Positions 22,148-32,564 are shown, counted from the stretch's first letter. The stretch: 64,000 nt of DNA from Fragum whitleyi (GCA_948146395.1 OX411543.1:34677058-34741057), one strand, 5' to 3'. Notes: generated by a model from the letters alone, not told the origin. A program made the numbers and translations.

Positions 22148-22876
22148 ACAAAACCCATTCTGGGTCATGGACTAATAGCAATGTTGATAAAATAAATGTT
22201 CCATGCAAGATTAATTCCCGAAAAAGGACGACTATTTTCATATGGAAAATAACAAAAACGTTTGTATGTTTGTGTGTGTGTGTGGGGGGGTGCATTTTAT
22301 CATTAATGTCGATTAAAAAAAGTGGGTTGTCCCAAAAGTCCGCGAATAGTTTTTAACGATCGTAATTTTAATGCAAAGATTTTAATAGTTTCCAAGTCAG
22401 CGTACTAAAGTATTTAAATTTCGTTCATAAAGTGTTTTTGATGATACGGTTCATTGTGGTATTTTCTAACATAGTTGATGAAAGGGTGAGATTACCCGTT
22501 GCACGTCGTTTCTTCATGGCATACAATTCGCTGAAGAAATTTAGGAAACGAATGGTCTGGTCGTGTCAATTTATTCGTGTAAAATATTACAATGCCAGAT
22601 GCAATCACAAGTTATCCAACAAGAAATATTTACAAATGGACGAGTAAGCAAATAACAAAGAGGCTCAGATCAAGATTGTATAATAGGTGGCCTTTCGTTT
22701 ATTTTTTCCGATATCTATTTTCAGCCAATCAGACTTTAATTGTTCCAATTGAAACAACGATCCTGATTGACTGAAATTAACATAAGCCTTATATTTGACC
22801 AAATCTTTTTATACAACAGGTCCGAGTATGTCAACAAGAACAATACACGATAAATGAGAAAAAAAATAAGAACCAG
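22148..22876. other. intron sequence, nothing firmly recognised
   Basis: Contains a G/T-rich run GTGTGTGTGTGTGGGGGGGT (about 22270-22290). Otherwise no feature. Confidence 0.45.
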
Positions 22877-23117
22877 GGGCCCGTTTTACTAAACATCTTA
22901 CGAAAAAATTAATCGTAAGTCAAATTCAATAACCGTATATAATGTTATCATTCATTGATGGCTTCTGCCTTGCAATATCTCATTGAAATCGTCTTTAGAA
23001 GACGATTCCAATGAGATGTTGCATGGCAGAATTCCATATTTAGTTACTACTGTAGAAGCAATTTTAATTTTTGACTTACACAAAAAATTATCGTAAGATG
23101 TTTAGTAAAACGGGCCC
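22877..23117. mobile_element. 241-bp MITE, GGGCCCGTTTTACTAAACAT ends, CAG target duplication
   Basis: The inverted termini GGGCCCGTTTTACTAAACAT and CATCTTACG are perfect on both sides. CAG flanks both ends (22874-22876 and 23118-23120). The middle is a hairpin CATTGAAATCGTCTTTAGAAG / GACGATTCCAATGAG. GC-rich ends and a 3-bp duplication suggest a PIF/Harbinger-type origin, an inference only. Other copies at 8208-8403, 36066-37252 (split) and 47081-47318. Confidence 0.9.
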
Positions 23118-23120
23118 CAG

Positions 23121-23929
23121 TTTAAAAGGCAGTCAGAAAGAAAAGACGTCGATCTTGTAATGACAAAAAGTGTTACAAGCGCAATAGCACAATGTATGTT
23201 AGAGCGCTCACACGAACATACAAGTCTAATCTAACATACCAAGAAAATCGTGTGTACTCTCGCAGAATAATTATAAGTATCCCGTACGGGGAAATACTCG
23301 CATGAAAATTATTCTAACCGTACACCCTCAAAATCAACCGCATTTTGTAAAGTTTTTGTTGTTTTCAAATACTAGTTTTCCTACATTGGAAAGTACATGT
23401 ATTGCTTTGATTCTTTTGCACATAAATGCGACCCACAACCGTTTGAAACCTGTATTAAACATTAATCCTTTGCTTTTCATTTATCATTGTAAATGCAAAT
23501 GTCACGGAATATTTGGGCAAGCCTCGTATGTATGTGTAATCTTTATGTTGAACATTTTAAAAATGCTTAGACGTTTCTAATTGTAGCCACTTTCGCTATG
23601 CCTATTCTATGACAAGGATAATTATATCCCGAAGGGAGAAAAACAGTTAAATTTGACAGATAATTCAAAGCGTCTAATGGTTTTGTTTCTCGAAGTAATG
23701 ATTGATTCTCTAACATTTCCCGTACCATTAATCTCGATTTCTGTTACACATGTTGTGTCTTACATAACAAAGTACATTTTGTAATTCGATCAACAACTAT
23801 TTTATTCTAAAAGTACACTATATATTTAAGATTCCGAAGTTCAACAGATTAAATCATCAAGATTCAACTAGCTTCATTCGGTAGTAAAATTGTCTGTCTG
23901 GATAAAAACAACCCTTCGAATAAAATATA
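23121..23929. other. intron sequence, nothing recognised
   Basis: AT-rich, no supported feature; a 92-codon plus-strand frame at 23302-23580 shows nothing recognisable. Confidence 0.5.
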
Positions 23930-24135
23930 TTTCTAACCCAGACCAGCCAATAAAGAAGTGGAATGAATTGAGCAATAAAAATGAAATTTTGATTTTTAAA
24001 GATTTAAAAGCGCTTTTGAACGCTTCAAAACAGTTTTGTTTTGCGATTAGTTCAATGCACCGTTTAAAGGGCTGAGCTAGCGATTCAGAATGGTCTTGAT
24101 TGAGATGAATTTCATTTTCATGCTTTAACTTACTG
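23930..24135. mobile_element. MITE-1 fragment ending 12 nt from a splice donor
   Basis: Right end TTTTCATGCTTTAACTTACTG then TA at 24136-24137, preceded by the family landmarks GATTGAGATGAATTTC and AGCGATTCAGAATGGTCTTG. The left part is diverged. The TA is at +11/+12 of the minus-strand donor of the exon 24148-24282. Confidence 0.75.
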
Positions 24136-24147
24136 TATGCTACTTAC

Positions 24148-24282
24148 CACAATAAGATTCCACATGCGAGCGGCCTGGGCGACGAATGTTGAGACAATAC
24201 TACAACCAGTTAGAACAACAACTTTCTTTGGTTGATTATATAGTAGCTCATATAGGACCTTTGTCCCTAACCCTGGCATACA
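24148..24282 (-). CDS. GABBR1-like: GABA-B receptor subunit 1-like, ligand-domain exon (first of three seen)
   Basis: A 135-bp phase-0 exon of 45 codons. It starts [20 protein letters not shown], then [16 protein letters not shown], and ends AARMWNLIV. This matches lobe 1 of the GABA-B1 Venus-flytrap domain, including the C..G..TK.LYELLYN and GCS.VST motifs. Exon residue S28 (in GCS) corresponds to the GABA-contacting serine called S246 in mammalian GABBR1a. Acceptor TTTCTCGTTTCAG and donor GTAAGTAGCA are strong. The next exon (5593-5763) continues the protein exactly after an 18,384-bp intron. The expected preceding exon, with the GG-W-GGQ motif, was not found by eye to the right and is presumably outside the window. 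Confidence 0.97.
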
Positions 24283-25067
24283 CTGAAACGAGAAATAATA
24301 TCAAATAAGATAGATGAAACTAGAATTGTGTCACAGACGCTGATGCCATCGCAAATGTTTACATGTACCAAAACAAACTTGTCAGATACCAAAAGTAATA
24401 CTCAAGGGTAACGGCTGTGCAAAAAAAAAAAAAAAAAAAAAAAGAGGAAAAAAGAAAAAGGAAATAAAATGATAGGTATCGTACAATGTCAATTATGTGG
24501 GGAAAAAAACAAGTTGTAAAACAGGAAACGAATATCAAACAGTCCTGAATTCCGCAAGCGACGTATTGGTCAATGCCAATTTTCAAATTGCTGTGATTCA
24601 TAGTTGCTATGAAAAGGGCAACAACAGTTTCGACAGTTTCGTATTGTATCAACGCAAATGTTCTTACAAAACATTTTGGCCAAATCTAAAACTCCCTTTA
24701 CTTACAAACAAAGACAGTTTGCCAAACAAACCTTACATCAAATTGAAGCTGTAGGTGAGCACAGGCAGTTGCAAAGCAGTAAAGATTCTTTCTTATATAA
24801 GTATAGCCAGACAATTATTGAAAAGGGACATTTGTTTTAAAATCCAACTACTTCATTACAGCTGGATAAAATTTGTCTGTATTTGAATAGAATGGTGACA
24901 CATTTACTAACTAGGTACTACTGCAATCATGGATATAATACACGGACTCAAAAGGCTCTTTTGTAAACAATTAATTTCCATATTTGTAAACATAAATGCC
25001 AAACCGGTTGGATCTGTTTTAAAATAGATCCAACATCACACCTTAATTGCATCATATTATTCTGAGA
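24283..25067. other. probable intron, nothing recognised
   Basis: Contains a 23-A homopolymer (24421-24443). An 85-codon open frame at 24497-24754 has no recognisable domain. Confidence 0.45.
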
Positions 25068-25655
25068 GCTCCGGACAAATCTAAGTACTAAAAATAACAA
25101 AAGGTAATAACTCCAAAATTATGCAAGCAAGAGTTGTAGTTCTTTTGCATAGCACTTCTCCTCTACGAGATCTATCCACCCATGAAGTTTCAAGCTGATA
25201 GCTTTTATACTTTAAGAGATATGCTCCGGACAAAATCTAAGTATTAAAAATAACAAAGGGCAATGACTCCAAAATTATGCAAGCAAGCGTTGTAGTTCTT
25301 GTACACTGCACTTCTCCTCCGTGAGATCTATCTACCCATAAAGTTTCAAGTTGATAGCTATTACACTGTAGGAGATATGCTCCGGACAAAATCTAAGTAT
25401 TAAAATAGTAAAGGGCAATGACTCAAAAATTTTGCAAGCAAGAGTTGTAGCTATACTGCACTTCTCCTCCATGAGATCTATCCGCCCATAAATTTTCAAG
25501 TTGATAGCTATTATACTTTAAAGGTATGCTCCGGACAAGTTTAGTGACGGAACCTCGGAACCTCGGAAAGACGGAATGACAGAACGAAGGAATGACAAAA
25601 TGACGGACGGAGACCATTACTATATCCCTTCGCCGAAAACGGCGGGGGATAATAA
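25068..25655 (+). mobile_element. pearl/HINE-like element with ~150-bp tandem core and 3' hairpin
   Basis: Three tandem units share ATGCTCCGGACAAAATCTAA, AATTATGCAAGCAAG, GTTGTAGTTCTT, CACTTCTCCTCC and TTTCAAGTTGATAGCTATTA; starts near 25068, 25225 and 25380. Downstream is a series of GGAA-repeats (CGGAACCTCGGAAAGACGGA) and a terminal hairpin, TATATCCCTTCGCCGAAAAC / GGCGGGGGATAAT. This layout, tandem core plus GC hairpin and AT-rich insertion site, is that described for Helentron-associated (pearl) elements of bivalves. Left boundary uncertain. Confidence 0.75.
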
Positions 25656-25899
25656 AAAATATAACGTGCTTGTTATTCTTAGGCCGTAGAACAAAGATTT
25701 ACAAAAACACCGTTTATTAGTAGGTTTCAACACCCCCTTTACAGTAAAAATACATTCATTAATAATCTATTTCTCATAAAAGAGATATTGCTTCATTAGC
25801 ATATTCGCGAAACCGGGCAAGACTTTTGTCTTTTAATATATATGTGTTTATGAAACACTAATGCCCGTCGAGTTTTATCAGAAAGCAGACTGCTTGATA
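25656..25899. other. spacer, nothing recognised
   Basis: AT-rich spacer between two tandem-repeat elements. Confidence 0.4.
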
Positions 25900-26707
25900 A
25901 TTACCCCGACAGATGACCTTGACCTAAGCAATTAAATGTTGTTCAATGAGGTTTAAAAGCATGTCAAAAATAAATATTCCATTTTAAATAGTCTTTAATT
26001 CGAAAATGTTCAGTAATTTGGAAAAGTTTTGCTAATTTTGACCTTTGATATTTTTCATTGACTTAGTCAACTGACCTCGAACTTTATATTTGCTGATGAA
26101 TTTCAAGAGGGTCTTCCTCATACCAAATAGTATCATTGAACCTTGAATAAGGTTGGAGAAATTGAAAAATAATTTTGCCCTTAATAGATTGCAATGACTG
26201 TGCCAAATGACCTTGAACTTAGGATCAGCTGGTGAATATGATGAGGTCTGTCATCATGCCAAAAATGAACACTAACTTTAATAGTTTTTAAGTTATTAAA
26301 AATTGTTGAAATGTTTGCTAATTTGCACCTTATTAGATGACTTTGACCTGGTCAGATGACCTTTAACTGGGTATCTGCTTTTCAGATTAGCCATCACGCT
26401 AACATTGAGCACTGTAGACCGAAAAGGCTTCAAATTATTATAAAAGGTTAGTATTTTTGGTAGGCTTTTAGTTCAGTTTTGCTTATTTTGAGCTAAATAT
26501 ATTACCTGCACCTGGTCTGATGACCTTGAACAGGGTATCTGCGGATGACTATTGTTAAGTTCTTTCATTATAAAGAATACGAGCAATGTTGCTTGAAAAG
26601 CATTGAAGATACTATCAATAATAAGTATTTTTGTACAGTTCTGCAGATAAATGCACAGACGGACATCGGTATAACAATACCCCCAATATTATCGTCGAGG
26701 GAGTATG
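25900..26707 (+). mobile_element. second tandem-repeat element with 3' hairpin (TGACCTTGAAC repeats)
   Basis: Degenerate ~150-200-bp units marked by TGACCTTGACC / TGACCTCGAAC / TGACCTTGAAC and by AATTTGCTAATTTTGACC-like text, at about 25910, 26070, 26208, 26350 and 26518. It ends in the hairpin ATACCCCCAATATTATCGTC GAGGGAGTAT (broken here for length), preceded by CAGACGGACATCGG. Same layout as 25068-25655 but different sequence. Left boundary not resolved; the LINE lies immediately to the right. Confidence 0.65.
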
Positions 26708-26762
26708 AAAATGTGATTTTAAGAGGAAGGTTATTCTTTATAAAATTTAGCTAGTAGGTTAT

Positions 26763-27413
26763 TATGGACAACTATGGACAAATAAAAAGTTTGACAAACT
26801 TGAAAAAAGTGTCAATGAGATTAAGGAAGATAATGCAAGATTAAGAAAGGAAAATGAATCTCTTTTAAACACAGTCACACAGCTTAATGAAACCGTTTCA
26901 AGGCTAGAGGGTATGGTCCATGAAAACACGATGAAAAATGATAATTTGGAAGCTCAATCTAGGCGAGACAATTTAAAATTCTTTAATATCCCTGAGAGCC
27001 GAAATGAATCATGGGAACAATGCGAGGACAAAGTTAGAGAGGTTATAGAACAGGATCTAGGTCTCGATTCTTCCAGTATAAGCTTTGAAAGGGTGCATAG
27101 GCTGCCGAGTAAATATTCTCCAAGGCCGATTATAGCGAAGTTTTCCTTTTACAAGTCTAAAGATACGATTCTAAGAAAATACCGGGAGCTCGTTAAACAA
27201 AATAAATCAAATCCAGGGGAGACAATCGCTGTGAGAATTACAGAGGACTTCACTGCCAGGGTCACTAATGCTAGAACAAAGTTATTTCCCTTCATGAAAC
27301 AGAGTATAGATGATGGACACAAGGCCTTTTTGAGATACGATAAATTGGTCATAGACGGAGTAGTGCATTGTTATAATGAGGAAACTAAGAAAATAGTTCA
27401 AGTTAATGAATAG
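26763..27413 (+). CDS. LINE ORF1p, N-terminally truncated (L1-type RNA-binding protein)
   Basis: Open in frame from before 26763 to TAG at 27411-27413; the first in-frame ATG is at 26913, but coding similarity starts upstream, so the natural start is lost. About 45 residues of heptad-patterned coiled coil come first (KLEKSVNEIKEDNARLRKEN), then LEAQSRRDNLKFFNIPES, the entry to the RRM-like domain of L1 ORF1 proteins (Transposase_22 family). FERVHRLPSKYSPRPIIAKF follows, then a C-terminal domain (KLFPFMKQSIDDGHKAFLRY). The protein normally trimerises and chaperones the LINE RNA. The stop is 54 bp before ORF2. Confidence 0.88.
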   Translation, partial: YGQLWTNKKFDKLEKSVNEIKEDNARLRKENESLLNTVTQLNETVSRLEGMVHENTMKNDNLEAQSRRDNLKFFNIPESRNESWEQCEDKVREVIEQDLGLDSSSISFERVHRLPSKYSPRPIIAKFSFYKSKDTILRKYRELVKQNKSNPGETIAVRITEDFTARVTNARTKLFPFMKQSIDDGHKAFLRYDKLVIDGVVHCYNEETKKIVQVNE

Positions 27414-27467
27414 CGGTCTGGTCAACGCCCCAACATACAAATCATAGACCCAGTTAAAACATTACCT

Positions 27468-30400
27468 ATGGACCTTAAAATTTGTTCTTTTAATATAAAA
27501 GGCTTATCTAAATATATAAATGACCCTGAATTTAATACTTATTGCCAATCTTTTGATATTGTATCGCTGGTTGAAACATGGAAAACAACTGAGAAAAATT
27601 ATTCAATTAATCTCAGTTGTTTTACCGAGTTCAATTATATCAGAAAGAAAAGTAAACATGCAATGAGGGGATCAGGTGGAATAACCGTTCTCATACGTAG
27701 TGATCTATTAAAAAGTAAGGTCATTCGTCGAATTTGTACCGAATTATCTGAGGTAGTTGTATTTTTTATAGAGAAGAAACATTTTGATGTTGAGTTTGAT
27801 ATTATTTTAATGTTTCTTTATATTTCCCCTGAATATTCAAAATTTTATAAAGACAATGAAAATGGTATTGAATTATTGAGTGAAAAGATTATGCACGTAT
27901 CTTCGGTTTATCCAAATGCAAGATTATTACTTGCAGGTGATTTTAATGCACGAACAGGCTGCATTGATGACTTTATAGAAAATGATGATATCAGTCATGT
28001 TTTTGATTGTAATGTTGATTATCCATCTGATATATTTAATTTGAAGAGGAAGTCGAAAGACAATACTGTAAATAATTACGGATCATCCATGATAGATATG
28101 TGCAAAACCTTTAACATACATATTGGTAATGGTAGATTGGGTAAAGATAAGAACGGAGAATTTACATGTACGGCAAATGATGGGAAAAGTATTGTAGATT
28201 ATTGCATTCTTTCGCCAAACATATTTCCGTATGTATCTAATTTCTATGTTGACGACGAAACCTTTTCCGATCATTTCCCTTTAGTATTACACATCTCATT
28301 AAAAAAGATTGATTTTGAATTAATTGAAAATAAACATGATAATGTCACTATGTCGAAATACTGTTTTTACAAATGGGATGAAAGTAAAAAAGATGACTTT
28401 CTATTTAAATTTAACGATCATTTTACACGTTTCTGTGATAAACTTAAGACAGATAATTTAGATAATGTGAATCAAACTCTGAGTAAATTTTGTGAGATTT
28501 TCAAGTGTTCTGGAGACAAAATGAAATGTAAAGAATATAAACATTTTGACAATTTTATCTCCGGTCAACCAAAATGGTGGGATGAAAGTTGTTCCAGATT
28601 AAAAATCGATAAAAATTTAAAATTACGGAGATTTAGAAATTCAAATGTTAAAGACGACTTTCTGCATTTTAGATCCGCTAGAAACTTATTCAAAGCAAAA
28701 TGCAGAAGTAATCGACTTAGGTTTGAACGAATGAATAGGGATAAATTATTCTCGGTAAGAAAGAATCCTAAAGAGTTCTGGAAAACTATAAAATTGAACT
28801 ATAAAACCAAAGATACCGATTATAATAAGATATCTAACAGCGAGTGGTTTTCATACTTTAAAGGACTTTACGAACAAAATTCATTGACTCAAAATCAAAA
28901 TATATTGTCTCATATTATTTGCATAAATGATTGCACTGAACTGAATAAAGAAATAACATTACAAGAAGTTATCAAAAGCGTTAAACAATTAAATTCTGGT
29001 AAATCACCCGGACCAGATGGCTTATGTTCAGAAATGTTTAAAGAAACCTGTTCAATTATTAGCCCGTTCCTTTGTCGAATATTCAATATAATATTCAATA
29101 GTGGCGTATATCCAGACAGTTGGAGTAAAAGCATTATAGTACCAGTTCATAAAAAAGGCCCGAAAGATGATCCAAATAATTTCCGAGGCATATCTCTTAC
29201 TAACAGTATCAGTAAAATATTTATAAGTATTCTCACTGAAAGGTTAAATTCATGGGTCGAAAATTACAAAGTTATTCACGAGGCCCAAGCAGGGTTCAGG
29301 AATGGGTACAGTGTTACCGATAATACGTTTACGTTACAATGTTTAGTTCAGAAATACCTATCAAAAAGAAAGGGCAGATTCTATTGTTTATTTGTGGACT
29401 TTAGTAAAGCATTTGATAGTATTAATCATGATAAATTATGGGACTCTTTGGCTAGAAAAGGAATAGGCGGACTATTTTTAAATATATTTAAATCAATGTA
29501 CTCACAGTTACAGTCAGCAGTTAAATCACACGATAATCATCTTATAACACAGTTTTTCGCTTGTCAAATAGGTACTAGACAGGGTTGTCTTAGTTCTCCC
29601 AAAATATTTTCTCTGTTTATTAATGACCTTATAGAGTTGTTAAAAAATCGATGTGGATCAGGAATCTTCTTAAATAATGAAATCGATGACATTTTAGCTT
29701 TATTATTTGCTGATGACGTTGCAAGTATATCTGATACAGTTAAGGGACTCCAAAAGCAAATAAATGTCATAGAGGAATTTTGTGATGCAACTGGAATGCA
29801 AATTAATTTAGATAAAACAAAAATAATTGTTTTTAGGAATGGTGGTATAGTTAATAAACATGAAATTTGGCACTATAAGGGTCGCGAAATTAACACAACG
29901 ACTTACTACAAATATCTAGGCACAATCTTCAGCAGTCGTCTGTGTTGGTCTAAAGCTTTAGAAACTCAAGCCTCTCAGGCTAGAAAAGCATGCTACAGTA
30001 TTTATAGTTATCAAAAGAAATTTGGTTATTTTAAGGCAATTGACGCATTCAAACTTTTTGATGCCATGGTTACACCAATACTCTGCTATGGCTCAGAGGT
30101 ATGGGGCTTCCGTTATTATGATATTATTGAAAGAGTCCATGTCCAATTTTGCAAACGTTTATGCTGTCTTAATAATAAAACGGCCGATTTTCTTGCTCTA
30201 GGAGAGTGTGGAAGATATCCACTATCTATTCACTATATTACACGACGTATAAAATTTTGGACTCGCTTGATATCTATGCCTAATCACAGATACCCGAAAC
30301 AAAGTTATAACATGCTGCGTTCTTTAGAAGAAGCAGGGAGAAAAAACTGGGTTTCAAACATCAAACAATTGCTTTTCGAAAATGGTTTTGGACACGCTTG

Positions 30401-30932
30401 GATTACTAATGAATTAGGTGATACACGCGCATTTGTTAAGCTATTCAAGAGTAGACTTTTAGATATTTCATTACAAAATTGGTTCTCAAAAGTTCGATGT
30501 TCTTCAAAAGCGTATTATTATAGAGAATTTAAAACCCTACTTGATCCAGAACGTTACCTTGAAATTGATATGTCTTTTATCCTTAGACGAACTCTAGCAA
30601 ATTTTAGATGTTCAAATCATCAATTAGAAATTGAAACGGGCAGATATGAACTAATTGATAAACAGTTTCGAATTTGCAAACTTTGTTTAAATAACAATAT
30701 TTACACAATAGAAGATGAATATCACTTCCTCTTACTTTGTCCTTTCTATGAGGATTTACGTAAAATATATTTTCCAAAAGTGTGGCTTAATTCATTGCCT
30801 ACAAAAGAATTATATTTTGTTATAATGCAATGTCAAAATGACAAATTATTACTTAATTTATCAAAGTATCTATCATCAGCATTTAAAGTTCGCCAAACAC
30901 GATTAGAAGAATTATTAGTGTTAATTGACTGA
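27468..30932 (+). CDS. LINE ORF2p: AP-type endonuclease plus reverse transcriptase, 1154 aa, intact
   Basis: N-terminal endonuclease/exonuclease/phosphatase domain: SFNIKGL (7-13), ETW (36-38), AGDFNAR (156-162), VDYCI (243-247), SDHFPL (267-272), with the catalytic Asn, Glu, Asp and His of the APE family present. The reverse transcriptase follows: GKSPGPDGLCSEMFK (511-525), VHKKGPKDDPNNFRGISL (560-577), DFSKAFD (644-650), GTRQGCLSSPKIFS (702-715), FADD (747-750) and YKYLGTIFSS (814-823). The RT core is complete. A C-X2-C-X12-H-X4-C knuckle lies at 1070-1091. No RNase H domain seen. The start ATG at 27468 is the first in frame and precedes the endonuclease directly. There is no stop or frameshift, so the protein could be active and could mobilise this or other copies. 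Confidence 0.96.
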   Translation: MDLKICSFNIKGLSKYINDPEFNTYCQSFDIVSLVETWKTTEKNYSINLSCFTEFNYIRKKSKHAMRGSGGITVLIRSDLLKSKVIRRICTELSEVVVFFIEKKHFDVEFDIILMFLYISPEYSKFYKDNENGIELLSEKIMHVSSVYPNARLLLAGDFNARTGCIDDFIENDDISHVFDCNVDYPSDIFNLKRKSKDNTVNNYGSSMIDMCKTFNIHIGNGRLGKDKNGEFTCTANDGKSIVDYCILSPNIFPYVSNFYVDDETFSDHFPLVLHISLKKIDFELIENKHDNVTMSKYCFYKWDESKKDDFLFKFNDHFTRFCDKLKTDNLDNVNQTLSKFCEIFKCSGDKMKCKEYKHFDNFISGQPKWWDESCSRLKIDKNLKLRRFRNSNVKDDFLHFRSARNLFKAKCRSNRLRFERMNRDKLFSVRKNPKEFWKTIKLNYKTKDTDYNKISNSEWFSYFKGLYEQNSLTQNQNILSHIICINDCTELNKEITLQEVIKSVKQLNSGKSPGPDGLCSEMFKETCSIISPFLCRIFNIIFNSGVYPDSWSKSIIVPVHKKGPKDDPNNFRGISLTNSISKIFISILTERLNSWVENYKVIHEAQAGFRNGYSVTDNTFTLQCLVQKYLSKRKGRFYCLFVDFSKAFDSINHDKLWDSLARKGIGGLFLNIFKSMYSQLQSAVKSHDNHLITQFFACQIGTRQGCLSSPKIFSLFINDLIELLKNRCGSGIFLNNEIDDILALLFADDVASISDTVKGLQKQINVIEEFCDATGMQINLDKTKIIVFRNGGIVNKHEIWHYKGREINTTTYYKYLGTIFSSRLCWSKALETQASQARKACYSIYSYQKKFGYFKAIDAFKLFDAMVTPILCYGSEVWGFRYYDIIERVHVQFCKRLCCLNNKTADFLALGECGRYPLSIHYITRRIKFWTRLISMPNHRYPKQSYNMLRSLEEAGRKNWVSNIKQLLFENGFGHAWITNELGDTRAFVKLFKSRLLDISLQNWFSKVRCSSKAYYYREFKTLLDPERYLEIDMSFILRRTLANFRCSNHQLEIETGRYELIDKQFRICKLCLNNNIYTIEDEYHFLLLCPFYEDLRKIYFPKVWLNSLPTKELYFVIMQCQNDKLLLNLSKYLSSAFKVRQTRLEELLVLID

Positions 30933-31370
30933 ATTCTTAATCTTTTATACTTTCATTCTTATCAAGTAAAACTTATCTCAATATAGAATTCCTAAAAATA
31001 CATTTTGTATTCTATACATGTATTTATAAATCTGTGTATAAATGCTACACACAAAGCTATTGAATTGTTTAACAATGTCATGATATTTACTGTAAGTGAA
31101 ATACTAGTAATCATTTACATTTCTCAATGACTATAATTAGATAGTTTTAAGAGGATTGTGTTGATGATGGTGGAATTTCAGATAAAAATAAAAAATATCC
31201 AAATCTAGTAAATAATAACAATAACATGAATCAAACAACAGTAAGCTATAAAAATTGCAGGAATATGTTACTCTCTATGAATATATATGCTCTGTTTGTA
31301 TGATATTATGGGCCGGTGGCCTAATTTATTCGCAAATAAAATTGTTCATTGTTCATTGTTCATTGTTCAC

Positions 31371-31754
31371 TATGTAGGAGTGACCTTTGTCAGTTTTTTT
31401 TTAAAATAACTGCTGTTTCATATCAGAGCATTTTTATACTTGGAACTATATAATTGATCTAAGCTAAATAAAACTTTGAAAATATTTCTCTTATCACTTT
31501 AAATATGTCAGATCGTTCTAGATTTAATCCATCAAATATCCATTAAAAGCATATGATTAGTGAAATATCTACTAAAACCTGTATGAAACATGTCAATGTT
31601 ATCAGACTCGACTGTCATAAATTTAAAGTAGTGTATGAACTCAAACAATTGTGATAATACATATACTGAGCAAAAATGAAATGTTTTTCGGACATAATTC
31701 ATCATTGATTTAAGGCCAAATATAGCTTTGGCATGAATTGAAAAAAATTCCTAC
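31371..31754. other. probable intron, nothing recognised
   Basis: AT-rich sequence right of the LINE; no feature. Confidence 0.45.
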
Positions 31755-32151
31755 ACATTTAATAACATCGTGAAAGGTGAATGATTTTGGAATGATTTCA
31801 TTATCGCTTATTTTGTTCAAGATAAACAAAAAATGGAGATTGATTACCTCCCTTTGATACAAAATTAGCTTTTATTTCTTACCTCCCTTTGATAAAATAA
31901 TTCTGAAAATAGCCTACAATTTTCTTCAAAAACCTATCAGACGCTTACAATTTGAATTATGTTATTGAAATCACGATTTTTTGTTGCTTTATTTATTTTG
32001 AATGAAGTTGTTGATTCTATCTTTTTCAGTGAGTTTGGAGCGTGTTTGAATGGCTTTAGTGAGTGTTTGCAATGAATGAATGGAACGCTGAGCGAGTTCT
32101 TTGGAATGGTTATAATCGAGATGAATGGAAATTTCACTATGTTGTTAACTG
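31755..32151. mobile_element. MITE-1 copy, TA on the right
   Basis: Left end TTTAATAACATCGTGAAAGG, right end TTTCACTATGTTGTTAACTG, followed by TA. The internal hairpin arm is shortened. Landmarks ATTACCTCCCTTTGATACAA and CGCTGAGCGAGTTCTTTGGA are present. Confidence 0.85.
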
Positions 32152-32480
32152 TAGTTAATATTGTTTTCACTAATATTGACAAAGTCGAGCTACCTTCAAA
32201 AACTAATTGAAACGGTCACATTTCAAAAGAACGTCTCTCATCATATGAATGTTGATTTTAAAATCTTTCTCAAATATGCCGAAATTTTAAAACACAACCG
32301 TTTCAACCATTCGTAATATCGCTTGGACATTTCCGTAAACTGAAAAGTACCTCGGAGGTAAGTGTAGTAATTTTGGGTCGTATTTTAGGTAATTTGGCTT
32401 CTGGTGGTTCTCCGGTCATTTTTTGCGCTTGAAGAAAATTTCTTTACGAATGTCTATGGAGATCTTTTGGGTATATGATA
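32152..32480. other. probable intron, nothing recognised
   Basis: No feature seen. Confidence 0.45.
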
Positions 32481-32525
32481 ATTTAATGACAAAACGCAGT
32501 AATACACTGCGTTTTGTCATTAAAT
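32481..32525. repeat. perfect 20-bp-stem hairpin
   Basis: ATTTAATGACAAAACGCAGT (32481-32500), loop AATAC, and the exact complement at 32506-32525. It is isolated; no matching copy was seen elsewhere in the window. It could be a minimal foldback transposon footprint or the edge of a larger element. Confidence 0.9.
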
Positions 32526-32564
32526 AATAATATGCCCTCTTTTATTCTTACGTTGATTTTGTTT

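Larger units (their letters stand above)
26758..31370 (+). mobile_element. non-LTR retrotransposon (LINE), 5'-truncated, ~4.6 kb
   Basis: Contains the 3' part of ORF1, a complete ORF2, a ~410-bp 3' UTR, a polyadenylation-like AATAAA (31335-31340) and a terminal (ATTGTTC)4 microsatellite (31341-31370). No 5' UTR or ORF1 start is visible, so the copy is truncated at its 5' end near 26758. No clear target duplication was found. It runs antisense to the GABBR1-like gene. The intact ORF2 argues for a young insertion. Clade is not assigned: ORF1 is L1-type, the terminal microsatellite is more like CR1/L2/Tx1 relatives. Confidence 0.92.
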
